Below are positions 1 to 10,387 of a stretch of 64,000 nucleotides of DNA, piece after piece. The stretch lies in contig NC_081408.1 in NCBI RefSeq assembly GCF_030272615.1, positions 400,545,889 to 400,609,888 on the forward strand, given 5' to 3'. Numbering within the stretch: the first letter of the stretch is position 1; the number at the start of each line of letters is the position of its first letter. The position numbers and the translations under genes are program-made. A model generated the notes under the pieces. It searched no databases. It saw only the letters and a program-made list of their open reading frames with translations, and was not told the DNA's origin. Origin of the DNA: Cryptomeria japonica (Eukaryota; Streptophyta; Pinopsida; Cupressales; Cupressaceae).

Positions 1-238
1 CTTTAGATTCACTTGATGAGGAATCATTGTCGGTATCATGGATACTGAGGTTGTCTTCATTATTTTGTTATGTTCTAGGTATAGTGGGAGATAAAGGTTC
101 ATCATAAACTGGTATCTCTGATGATGAAGGTTTATTAGTCAGAGGATCCTCTTCATAAAATGGATTATCTTTATATGAAAAGGGTTGTCATTTGCCTTTG
201 GTATCTTTCTTATGAGAACTCTTGGTTTGAATAGGCAT
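1..238 (-). pseudogene. gag: N-terminus of a retroelement gag-like ORF, running off the left edge
   Basis: Read on the minus strand from an ATG at 238, the frame gives MPIQTKSSHKKDTKGK, a stop, then a Ser/Asp/Glu/Pro-rich stretch ending near NDSSSSESK at the window edge. Two stops interrupt it (after KGK and after IPRT). The lysine-rich start followed by an acidic disordered region resembles the N-terminus of plant gypsy Gag proteins, and it lies downstream of an LTR (1491-2643) on the same strand, which is the expected place. No capsid motif is inside the window, so the gag call rests mainly on context. Confidence 0.4.
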
Positions 239-325
239 TTTTATTTATTGGTGTGACCTAAAGTTGTTTCTGATGTAGAAGTCAAGATCAAATTCAGAGC
301 TAGTTGTTTGGTTAACGTATTGTTT

Positions 326-472
326 GAGAGAAGCAACTAAGATTTAGTCTAGTTTCAGGAACAATTTATCCTGTATAAGACCTTTATCTAAGTTGATCCG
401 AGAGAAGTGACTAAGATTTAGTTTGGTTTCAAGAACGATCTATCCTATGTAAGACGTTATCTAAGTAATTTA
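326..472. repeat. Tandem duplication, about 74 bp unit
   Basis: Two adjacent units begin GAGAGAAG at 326 and 400. Both continue with ACTAAGATTTAGT and end in a TATCTAAGT-type stretch. They differ at roughly one base in six. Confidence 0.6.
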
Positions 473-1062
473 GGTTTGATAAATGGTTGATTGAACTAGC
501 TGAAAGATAATCGACAAAATCATGCAACACAAATGGCAGAGGTACACTGTTTTGATCTGTTTATGTTCAGGATGATGGTAACCAGTATTATGCTCATTGT
601 AGACTGTTTTAGGCAAGTTTGACTATTCTGGACTGACAAAATCAGAGATTTGTATGACAAGTTTTACAGGACCAGACAACAGATACAAAATTTCATATGA
701 GTTGCTGCCTAGTACTATATGACAGATGGGTATGTCTGGAACGACAAATTGTTCAGTACAAAATTTTATCGTACGACACAGGATGCAAGGTAAAATGACA
801 ATTCTCAAAACCGAACGACAGACAATCAGAGCTCACACGACACAGGATGAAGGCTCAAATGACAAACTGTTAGGATTGATAGAATATCGTATGACACATA
901 ATATGAACCAGGATGATAAATAAGAAGACTTGTATGACTATTTTCTGGACAGAGGCAAAATTCTAGGTTTTCAATGATTGGGTATGACCAGATTTGAGAT
1001 GGACTGAGTTTTTGATTGTTGACTAACGATGAGTAGTTTAGGGGTGGATTGATTTTTTGACA

Positions 1063-1201
1063 GCTAAGGTATACTAGTTTGTGACACGGACAGAGTTTCA
1101 ACTAGGATAGACTAGTTTTGGACAGAGTTTTGACTAGGATAGACTAGTTTTGGATAGAGTTTCGACTTAGGATAGACTAGTTTTGACACGAACAGAGTTT
1201 T
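1063..1201. repeat. Short tandem repeat, about 33-40 bp unit, four copies
   Basis: Four imperfect copies contain GGATAGACTAGTTTTG followed by GACAGAGTTT-like sequence. The first copy is the most diverged (GGTATACTAGTTTGTGACACGG). Confidence 0.6.
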
Positions 1202-1490
1202 TGATCACTGAGTTTGTTTCTTGTTTTATCCAGTTTTGGTATTCCAGTTTCAGTTTTAGGAATGAAAATACATAAAACAACTAATATGAATAATAACTCC
1301 AATCACAACATGCAAACCCTACAGAATTTGGTGAGAGAAGAAAACCTTTTCTTGTAGACTTAGGTACACACCCAATAGCTAATCAGAATACGATCACTGA
1401 GTCTCACGCAATGGATTCTCAACATCGTATTAGCCAACTCCAAACGCTAATGGGGGCACCAAATGACAAGTATCTTGGGAGAGTTACTAT

Positions 1491-2643
1491 TGTGTGTGTG
1501 AAAAAGTGAACCTGTAGCTACAAGCACAACACTTGAATTAAGTCATTATATGCGTGGTTAGTAATCAATAATCAATAAGTAATAAACCATAGAAAAGTGA
1601 CTAATTGCCTTCTAAAAGATGTGAGTATAAGATTGCTCTCAGATTTTTATAAGCAATACCAGTGACTAGACTACACCAAGACGAAGGATTTAATCTATAT
1701 GATATTCAGCTATATGGATGCAAGATGGATGAATAATTCAAGCAATAATCAATTCAAGCAACAATGGATGCAAGCAATAATGAATGAAAAATGAATGTAA
1801 ACAATCTAAAAAGTACAATAATCTTCAATGACTCTAGAGCGAAATTAGCATGATAATAATCTCCAAGCGTGTTCTCAAAAATCTCTGGGGTAAATTGGAA
1901 TGAGAACTGAAGACTGAATTTATAGAGAATCACAAGAGAGATGATGAAAAAGCTTAATTTTGGATTAATTGAAATAACTGAGAAATCATGTTTAGTTAAC
2001 CTTGAGATAGATTCCAATTATAGTTTAATTGAAATGCATTCAAATTAGAAGTCCAAGTTGCATTGGAAAATAATAATAAATTAATTCCATGCATATATGA
2101 TGAAAATAGATAATTCTTTAATTTATTCAAGAAAAAGGTCTTTTCAATGCAACTGAACTTCTTTTTCTGAAAAGCTTTGAGTTCCAATTTTAGAGAATAA
2201 TTCAATAATTCAATTAAATTGCTTTTCTGATTTCAAGTTCCAAATTTAGAAAAAGAAATAATATCTCAAGTTTGATTTCTCTCTCAATTCAATTCTTTTT
2301 TGTTTTTTTTTCAATTCAACTCTTTGTAATAAATTAATTCATCTTTTGTAATAAATTAATCCTTTTTGCATGATTGAATGGCAAATTTATTAATTAATTA
2401 AATATGCAAGGATATTTAATAAATTAAAATGGGATAATTGATCAAAATGATATTATTGGAAATGATTTGATTAATTAAATAAATATTTATTTAATATTGA
2501 GTAGTTGATTTGCCATGTGATATTTGATGATTAAAGAATTAATAATGTGCTCAAGATTGATTTAATTGCCTTTGGTTAGGACCTTGGTGATGTTGTTGAG
2601 ATTAGGGGCCCATGGTTTAGATGACCAATTTTAGGGTATTACA
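1491..2643 (-). mobile_element. LTR A of a gypsy-type element
   Basis: On the minus strand it starts TGTAATACCC and ends CACACACA, the TG...CA form of an LTR. The same sequence recurs at 3363-4504, matching along its whole length with substitutions and small indels. The plus strand shows shared blocks such as GTGTGTGAAAAAGTGAA at the left and GGGGCCCATGGTTTAG at the right. It is followed on the minus strand by a leader and a gag-like start (238), so it may be the 5' LTR of an element extending left. I could not find target duplications. Confidence 0.75.
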
Positions 2644-3338
2644 ACTATCTCTCTTGCACAAAGATTATCCCCCCTTTCGGAGGTGAACCGGGTAGCTTCT
2701 AATTTTAATTGGAACTAATAAGGGATTTGTTCGGCTCATCGACGTATAAACTCAATTAAGAGGTCTCCCAGCCTTGAAAACCAAGGTTTAATATACCCGA
2801 AGGTATAGAGGAGAGCTATTCTCGAGCACTGTCGTTGACTTGATTTTCATCAAATCATGTTTATTTTATAGTGGGTTGGAGTACTTGGAATTTAGTCATT
2901 CCCACTTGGGTCGTTCCCCTCTCACTGGTCATAATGGCTATAGAGTTATTAGCTCCTCGGGAGGGCAGGCCCGCTAAAGATGTACAAATATCAAACTTAA
3001 AGAAAACGCCTCAAGGGTCTAGATTTATGATTGTCTGTAAAGGCAAGAGCATACTCTCCTACCTCTTAGAATTTTCTTAAAACACGAAATACAAATTTGT
3101 TCTTTAACCAGATAGCAAGTTAGGTGCCTAAAAAAAAAGAATTTAATGAATACACAATGTTTGCTTGAATCTCCTCAGGCAACCTACAAAAACAACGAAT
3201 CAGTAGTCATATTGTCTTTGTGCGACGAGCATATTCTTCAACGAGCGTTCTGCAAAAATTGATTAGGCTATGAAAATAAATAAATAAATAAATAAAATAA
3301 ACAGTTAGTCTTGGAGGCCGAAAAAAAAGTAGTCTCGA
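2644..3338 (-). other. Non-coding internal segment between LTR B and LTR A
   Basis: No coding frame longer than about 70 codons and no retroelement motif is visible. On the minus strand it begins after the primer site at 3339-3356 and ends at LTR A. A purine run (AAAGGGGGG, complement of 2670-2678) about 30 bases before LTR A is a candidate polypurine tract. With LTR B and LTR A it makes a 3.0 kb unit with the structure of a non-autonomous LTR element. Confidence 0.5.
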
Positions 3339-3356
3339 GCCCCATGGTGGGCGCCA
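3339..3356 (-). promoter_or_regulatory. Primer binding site of the LTR B element
   Basis: The minus strand reads TGGCGCCCACCATGGGGC, starting six bases after the end of LTR B. It closely matches the TGGCGCCCACC primer site common in plant gypsy retrotransposons. This fixes the element as minus-strand, with LTR B as its 5' LTR. I do not assign the tRNA. Confidence 0.7.
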
Positions 3357-3362
3357 GAAACG

Positions 3363-4504
3363 TGTGTGTGAAAAAGTGAAATAAGTCTGATAGTTGTAGG
3401 CACAACACTTCAATTAAGTCATTACATGTATGGTTAGACAGATATAAGCATGAATATGAAAACCATTACAAATCGACTAATTGCCTTCTAAAAGATACGA
3501 GTATAAGATTGCTCTCATATTTTTATAAGCAATACCAGTGATAGACTACACCAAGACAAAGGATTTAATCTATATGAGCATGAGATTAAGCTAAATGGAT
3601 GCAAGATGGATGAATAATTCAAGCAATATGGATTCAAGCAATCATAGAATAAACTAAATATGCAAAAAGCTAAACTAGGATGCAATAATCTCAAAAGGCA
3701 AGCATGATATATTCAATGACTCCAAAGTGAAAAGTGTATAATAATAAATCTCCAAGGTGATTTGAATGAGAGATGAAAGCTGAATTTATACAGAATTACA
3801 AGAGAGATCAAGAAAAAGCACAATTTAGGATAATTGACATAATTGAGAAATCAAATTCAGTTAACCTTGAGATAGATTCCAATTATAGTTTAATTGAAAT
3901 GCATTTAAATAAGAAGTTCAAGTTGCATTAGAAATAAGAATTAATTAATTCCATGCATTTGTGATAAAAATAGATAATTCTTTGATTTATTCAAGAAAAG
4001 AGTCTTTTCAATGCAACTGAACTTCTTTTTCTGAAAAGCTTTGAGTTCCAATTTTAGAGAAAGTAATTAAATTCCTTTTTTTTTCTTTGCTGATTTCAAG
4101 TTAATCTCAATTTAGAAAAAGAAATAATATCTCAAGTTTGATTTCTCTCAATTCAATTCTTTTATTTTATTTTCAATTTAACTCTTGCTTTATGATTAAT
4201 TCCTCTTTTGTAATAAATTAATTCTTTTTTTATGATTAAATGGCAAATTTATTAATTTAATTAAATATGCAAGGATATTTAATAAATTAAATAGGATAAT
4301 TGATCAAAATGATATTCTTGGAATGATTTAATTAATTAAATAAATATTTATTTAATATTGAGTATTTGATTTGCCATGTGACATTTGATGATTAAAGAAT
4401 TAATAATGTGCTCAAGATTGATTTAATTGCCTTTGGTTAGGACCTTGGTGATGTTGTCAAGATTAGGGGCCCATGGTTTAGGTAACCATTTTTAGGGTAG
4501 TACA
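3363..4504 (-). mobile_element. LTR B, inserted in a chromovirus RT gene
   Basis: On the minus strand it starts TGTACTACCC and ends CACACACA, and is a full-length relative of LTR A (1491-2643). The base before its start is the last base of an RT reading frame ending in DEWK, so this LTR marks the point where the element inserted into the chromovirus RT. The other end of the insertion and the rest of that RT are not in the window. Confidence 0.8.
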
Positions 4505-5575
4505 TTTTCCACTCATCACCAGGTCTGATTTTGATCTGATGATATCCTGATTTCAGATCAATCTTTGAAAAATAGCATGATCCTCCAAGATAGTCCATTA
4601 GGTATTCAATCCTAGGCATAGGAAACTAGTACCTAATTGTGATCTTATTGATGGCCCTAGAATCGGTGCACATTCTCCAAGTTCCATTTTTTTTTGGTGC
4701 CAAAATGGTGGGTACAGCACATGGGCTCAAACTCTTCGTAATCAACCCCTTAATTAGAAGTTCTTGCACTTGTCTTGTTATCTCTTCATTCTGACTAGGA
4801 GTCATTTTGTAGGTAGCTTTGTTTGGAAAGGTTAAACCAGGGATTAGATCAATTTGATGACTGATATCTCTGATTGGAGGCAATTTATTAGGCATGTCTT
4901 TGGCCACAACTCCCTTGTATCTATCCATCGTGACTTCTAATTCACTAGGAATCTCCTTCTTTTCACCTTTTCCCTATTTAGGTTCATCCTTGGGTGAAAA
5001 ACTAAAGCATAACCTTGGGTCCCCTCTTGCTTGAGGATTTCAGAAAAATCCTTACCACTAAGCAACATGATATTTGGACTAACTATCTTCTCTTCCCCTT
5101 GATCAAGTAAAGGATCCATCCTAAATTATCTACCATTCTTAGTAATGATGTACATATTCTTCTCCCCATCATGTTATTCTTTGACATCATATTGCCAAGG
5201 GCGGCCTAACAATAGGTAACAAACATCCATAGGTAGGATATCACACAAGATCATATCCTTATAATCCCCCATTTCAAAATATACCTAAGTTTGTTCATCT
5301 ACCACTACATGTTGCCCCTTGTTAAGCCAAGACACCCTATAAGGACTCACATGTGGTAACCTTTTCAATTTTAATTTCTCTACCATTTCCAAAGAAACAA
5401 TATTCTCTGTCGATCCAGAATCAACAATTACCTTACAAACCTTATTATGAGACTTACAAGTGGTCTTGAAGAGTGACTTCCTTTGTGGAGGCTCCTTGTG
5501 TTGGGATACCTTCAATAATGTCCTTCGTAGCATGAGACTATCTCCACTCAAGGTAGGACCTGCATTTCCCATGGG
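4505..5575 (-). pseudogene. pol: Ty3/gypsy (chromovirus-like) protease and RT, truncated
   Basis: On the minus strand the protease region (about 5572-5285) contains VIVDSGSTENIVS, a retropepsin active site with D-S-G intact. A linker with GRPWQYDV-type sequence follows near 5200. The RT begins about 4860 with PNKATYKMTPSQNEEI, continues SPCAVPTILAPKKNGTWRMC, and has FSKIDLKSGYHQIKIRPGDEWK, which includes the first catalytic Asp block. It stops at 4505, where LTR B begins, so the YxDD box, RNase H and integrase are missing here. The GYHQIKIRPGDEWK wording is typical of plant chromoviruses, but no chromodomain is in view. Several stops make it inactive. Confidence 0.88.
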
Positions 5576-6700
5576 AGAATTGACACTTTGACTATGATCC
5601 TCCTACACAAGTTGGTTCCTTCTTTCTGGTCCATGTGAACTAGAAGCTTTCTTAGGGCATCTACTCATGGTATGGCCCACTTGGTTGCAATTGTATCACT
5701 TGCCAGTGAAAACACACGGACCTCTTCCTTGACTTCCTTGTCTACCCCTGCCAAAAGGTCTCCTTCCTCCTCTAAAGCCTCCATTTCTATTATTGGATTC
5801 TCCATTAGGCTCTTGTTGACTAGAGTCACCATTTTTGTTAGGAGTGTTCCTTCCTCCATAGCCACCTCTACCTCTGAAATTTCTGCCTCCTCTTCCTCTA
5901 TTTTTTTGCTCTCCTCTCCTCTATATCTTATCTTCCACTCTCAATGCCAATTGAAAACACTTGTGTATAGTGTCCGGAGCCAAGATGCTTATCTCATCTT
6001 GAATGTTTTGCCTAAGCCCATTCAGGTATCTAGCCACCTTCTTCATCTCCTCTTCATGCTTCCTTGATCTAAGACTTAGTTTATGGAATTCTTCAGTATA
6101 TGCACTCACATCTAACTCTCTTTGTCTGAGATTTTGTAGCTTCTTATACATTTGCAACTCATAGTCTATTGGTAGGAATTGGCTCCTGATTTTGTTCCTC
6201 ATCCTCTCCCAAGAGGATATCTTCTTCTTCCCTTCATTCACCCTTTCTTCTTGTAATATCGTCCACCACAACAAGGCAAACCCCTTTAGTCTAGATTTAG
6301 CCAAACTCACTCTCTTCTCCTCAGGAATTTATTTGTACTTAAAGTGGTTGTTGAGTGCTTCTATCCATTCAAGCACCTCTTCTCCATCCATGCTACCACC
6401 ATAGGTAGGTAAACTCTCTACATTATCTAAATTTACTGACTTCAAAGCATCCAAGAGCATCTTTTGATCAAGTGCCATCTTCTGAGCCTCTTTAGCAATA
6501 TCCTCTTACTCCTCATTCTCTTTCTCTTTCTCTTTCTCTTCCTCTGAGTCATCATCCCATGCTTTGTCCTTTCCTTTGGATTATTTGGTCTCTTTGAGTT
6601 TCTCAACAAGCAACTCCTCTACCATAATCTTGATGGCCTCTAGCTTAATTTCCTTAGGAGGCATTGTGTTATCCTCTTCTCCAAATTCTATGTCTGACAT
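5576..6700 (-). pseudogene. gag: Ty3/gypsy (chromovirus-like) gag
   Basis: The minus-strand ATG at 6700 (MSDIEFGEEDNT) lies about 23 bases past the primer site. The frame runs through an acidic Lys/Glu region, then the retrotransposon Gag capsid domain (about 6420-5920) with VLEWIEALNNHFKY, FALLWWTILQEE, and YTEEFHKLSLRSR. An Arg/Gly-rich tail follows. The zinc knuckle near 5650-5690 reads NCNQVGHTMSRC with a stop codon (TGA) where the first Cys is expected. At least three other in-frame stops are present. It would have coated the element RNA in particles. Confidence 0.88.
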
Positions 6701-6723
6701 ACACTACTTCACCCCAAGTATCA

Positions 6724-6735
6724 GCTTTGATACCA
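6724..6735 (-). promoter_or_regulatory. iMet-type primer binding site of the chromovirus
   Basis: The minus strand reads TGGTATCAAAGC, one base different from the usual plant TGGTATCAGAGC site for initiator tRNA-Met. It lies six bases after the LTR end at 6742 and just before the gag start at 6700. Confidence 0.8.
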
Positions 6736-6741
6736 ATTTGA

Positions 6742-8237
6742 TGCAGAGGGTTTTGTGTTGTCCACAACTTGATTGATTTTCTCCCTTCAAAGGGTCTTCA
6801 TTAAACATCATCAAATGGTTTAATGTCTTCAACCTTCCCAAGGATCTCTCCCAAAAAGACAACTCACAAATGACAAGGAGTCTTCTACTCCTACTAACTC
6901 AACCCCTCCAACCAAGAACACCTAACAACCCTAAATCCTTAGAAAATGGGATCTTTTGCTCAAATGGTGAAGTCTGACATCTATGGATGAAACATCATAT
7001 GAGACAAGGCATTTTCATTGACTTGGACCTCTTTATCAGTTTATGCAAGACCCCCAATGTCTTTTACCCTTAGAGACCTAGTAAGGGCTACAAGTAATTA
7101 GGCCTCCTAATTAAGTTTTTGCACAATCTCTTCCAATATTTCTTAACAACCCCTAAAATAAATCATAGATTTGGATAATCTTTTGGATTCCCTTATAGAC
7201 TTCACACTTTGGCATCTAGGTTTTGTGTTTAAGAGGTCTGTCCACACTGCCCCTAATTAGGCCTCTCTAGCCAGTATTGGAGGTTTGACACTAAAAGTCT
7301 TTGCCAGTCACATTGGAAGGATGATTTGGAACTTATCAAAGGTCTTCACATGTTCAAGGGTTCCTCCCATGCCAATTTTACTCACCCTTCAATCCGATGT
7401 CCAAGGTTTTGATCCACTTCTACTGCACAGGCTTGCCAAATAAGAGATGTCAAGCCTAGGACATCATCTTAAAAATAGAAAATGACATTTACTGCCTCCC
7501 AAACCACTTGTAACACTTGATATAAAAGATAAATCAACATTCCCCAAGGTTTCAGACTATTCCCATGGTGGAATGTTGAATTGTGACCCTTTTTGCATCA
7601 AAACCCTAGTTTTAAGGGTTTCTCAGGTCAGCAATAAAGAAAATGCTCTAACTTTCAAACCAAAGAGTTTGAAGACCTCACACCAATGCTAAAAGAAATA
7701 TGATTCATAGCCTCAGCTTTTCCTTCTCTTAATTCTTGCAATTCATCCATACAAATCTGTACAAAGAGCAGAATACACAAGGAAAATGGATCAAATTACA
7801 GTTTCAATTTGATTTGGGAACAAGAATTTCATCACAAACTTCTATCTACCTATTGGCATCGTTCCTCAAGCTTATACCATGCCAAGGAAATCCTCCAACC
7901 ACCCCCCAACATGTACATTCAACCAACTAGCCATTGGGCAACCAAAAATGCAAAACTTGACAAAGTTGCTCATGACAACATTCCAACTTTTGACCATTAT
8001 CACAATTCGGCTCTTACCTTCACACTAGAAGGGCAAGAATCAACACACAACCTATCTAAGACTCCTAAACACCAAAAACACAAATAAAATGCCCATATAA
8101 GGCTTCAGACCAAGTTTACACATCTTGGAGCCTTATGGCTTATTACATTGTCTTAGGACCACCATGGACATCACCATGGATCAACAAGGAATAACACACA
8201 TCCTAATGATACAAACTTGTATCCTAGTGCCCCTGCA
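6742..8237 (-). mobile_element. 5' LTR of the chromovirus-like element
   Basis: On the minus strand it starts TGCAGGGGC and ends CCCTCTGCA, giving short inverted ends. The left edge is set by the primer site at 6724-6735. The right edge is inferred from the point where a copia integrase-region frame breaks (8238). An alternative start at 8173 (TGATGTCC) is possible but leaves 64 unexplained bases. Its partner LTR is outside the window. Confidence 0.7.
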
Positions 8238-8856
8238 CCAAAAATTATCTTAGCTTTAGTAACTCCTTTAGGAAATGAAGATTTATTTTGTTTACGAAAC
8301 ACACAATACTCACAGAAATCACTCTTAAAAAGAGAATAATCAAAAATACCCTCAACTAGATTCTTATCTAAAATGGTCTTAAGACCTTTTTCACCAATTT
8401 GCCCCAATCTACGGTGCCACAACATACATGCATTTTTAGTCCTAGTTACAAAAACTAAATTACAAAGAGTAGAAGCATGTAGCTTAAACAAAGTCCATGT
8501 TTTAGATCCTTAGGCAATTACCAGACTTCCCTTTACCAACCTACAACAAGACTTATCAAATGTCACATGCATTCTAGAATCATTCATCTTGGAAACCAAA
8601 AGTAAACTTCTTGCAAGATCTGGAATATGTAAAACACTATCAATGAAAATAATCCTCCCATCACTGAAACACAACTTTACCTTTCCATTTCCAAATAATC
8701 CTTATTGAGGTGTTATTAGCAAGAAAATCTTCTCAACCATCATATCCTTTATACTTAGAAAACCACTCCTTGTGAGGAGTCATATGGTATGAGGCACCTA
8801 AATCAAGAAGCCAAGAATCATTACTCATAGAGTTAGCTGAAATAAACAAAGAATCA
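8238..8856 (-). pseudogene. pol: Ty1/copia (Tork/Tnt1-like) protease end and pre-integrase domain, split gene
   Basis: The minus strand has DSWLLDLGASYHMTPHKEW, a copia protease active site with D-S-G changed to D-L-G, then the pre-integrase zinc domain with MLWHRRLGQIGEKGL (second His replaced by Gln) and CEYCVFRKQNKSSFPKG. It breaks at 8238 after KAKIIF, where the chromovirus LTR starts. At 8856 the frame is cut by insertion E and resumes, in frame, in the gag at 41585. This is one half of a single copia element now spread over 34 kb. The remaining integrase, RT and RNase H lie left of the window if they survive. Confidence 0.88.
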
Positions 8857-10387
8857 TGTTAGGACTATCAAAATTTGCCAGTGATTCTGCCTTGAAAATG
8901 CATTAAATCCTCTTGTATATGCATTAGGGTTTTCAAAATTTTGCCTAAGTGTTAAGTAGCATATTTTGCCCTAGGTGTATTTTCCCTTCTTTTCTAATTT
9001 TGCGTTGACTAATCATCTAGGTCACTGGTGAATTAAGTTACAACCTTGAGCCTTTAAAAACATTCATTGATTGGCCCCTCATGTTAAAAGTGGCATCCTT
9101 CACTGGTTGCATACATGTTTTAATTTCCTACGTCTTAACCTAGACCTAAGCTCCCTAGAAGCTAAGTCCTTATAGTCCCTCAGCCCTTCAATATTTCTTA
9201 AAGTCCCCACGTGCTCAATTATATCACTTAAGTTTTCATTTCCCCTTGCCCCAGCATAGTCTTTTGCAAGACCCTAAATGCACTATGAGGTGGTAGGGAA
9301 ACGTCTGGCAGTTACAAATTTTAATTATCTCTCTCCCTCTGAGGATGTCATAACAATAGAAATCATGTCGCGAGGAGGGGAAGAATCTTGTAGTTACATT
9401 TCCTCATATCCCATAGCCCCGCAAAGATGTCACAACATTTAAAAAGGCACCTAGGGGTAGCGGGGGAGAAAATTTTGTATTCTGAAGCCTATTCCCCCTT
9501 GTCCCTGCACAGTTAAAATAAAAGCTAGACAAGCATTGCGGGGAGGCGGGGAAAGCAGTTTGTGTTGTAAAGTTTATCATCCATCCACGTCGTGCAGTTG
9601 AATGCAAGTTTGAGGAAGCACAGTGGGATGGAGGGGAAAGCCTACTATTGAAAAGGTTGTCCCTCTGTCCTACTAGATAAAAATCAAAGACAGGTAGCGA
9701 CAAGGGATATAGGAAAATCTAAGGTTGAAGGAAGTGTTCCCCTCTACCCCGCATGATCAAAACTAAAGAACAAAAGGGAACGTTGGATAGAGGGGAGACA
9801 TAAACAAAGGGAAATTATTCCCCTCTACCTCGCAGAAGAAATAAAGAATAATATACCATCTCCTGGGCTAGCAAGGTGATGTGGTAGGTAAATAAGTGTT
9901 CCCCTCTACCCCACGGTATTAAAATAAGGAAAGAAAAGGTGGCAAGGGATGGAGGGGTGAGCAAATTAAAGAAAAAAGGAAGGTGACGAGGACTAAAAAT
10001 TCACCACATCAGCGAATTAGAGGAGGTCAAAGGTTCATGTCAGCCATCTGATGCAAGATAAAGGGTTGAGTTCAAATTTTAAAGCAACCAACTTAAAACA
10101 TTCACATGACATGAATTAATGGTGATGAGACTCAGTGTTGCCTGCAAAGTTTAAAGTCTTAATTTCACAATTCATTTTCTCACACTGTAACCAAGAGATC
10201 AAGTGAACAAGTTTTTCAGGTGAGGAGTACGAATTTGTAGTGATCAAATCACCTAACAAATCTTTCAAGAACAAGTAACGCAATCGCTACTATTGTTTCC
10301 AAATTTTGGTTTGTAACATTTGAGTGAATTTCTCACTAGGGTTATTAAGTTTATCAAGTAGAAAAAATCCAAACCCTAGCAACAACA
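8857..10387 (+). other. Left end of insertion E, upstream of its long ORF
   Basis: The 1.5 kb between the E boundary and the ATG at 10388 has no coding frame. It starts TGTTAGGACTATC, as an LTR might, and includes a repeat array (9241-9965). The last 370 bases look like a plant 5' leader, ending AAACCCTAGCAACAACA just before the ATG, a good plant start context. I found no TATA box or primer site that I trust. Confidence 0.45.
9241..9965. repeat. Degenerate array of about nine 75-95 bp units with self-complementary ends
   Basis: Units recur at about 9241, 9334, 9401, 9490, 9580, 9656, 9736, 9818 and 9898. The clearest begin TTCCCCTCTACCCCGCA and end GGGATGGAGGGG or GGATAGAGGGG, so each unit starts with a C-rich block and ends with a near-complementary G-rich block around an A-rich middle. 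Each could fold as a hairpin. The first units are much diverged. Confidence 0.65.

Larger units (their letters stand above)
239..1490 (-). other. Untranslated leader between LTR A and the gag-like start
   Basis: This 1.25 kb stretch has no convincing coding frame. It holds repeated motifs (326-472, about 600-960, 1063-1201) and lies between an LTR and a gag-like start, so I read it as the leader of a minus-strand gypsy element. A primer-site-like string is at 1445-1463 on the minus strand, but about 28 bases from the LTR end, further than usual. Confidence 0.4.

Noticed and set aside
2644-3080. Possible rRNA or structured RNA, because of higher GC and conserved-looking words
   Set aside because: I could not match any rRNA core, and its position between an LTR primer site and an LTR explains it as an element interior.
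5672-6067. 131-codon plus-strand frame
   Set aside because: Antisense shadow of the chromovirus gag, whose minus-strand frame has clear capsid motifs.
9404-9703. 99-codon minus-strand frame
   Set aside because: Runs through the hairpin repeat array. Composition follows the repeat and there is no motif.
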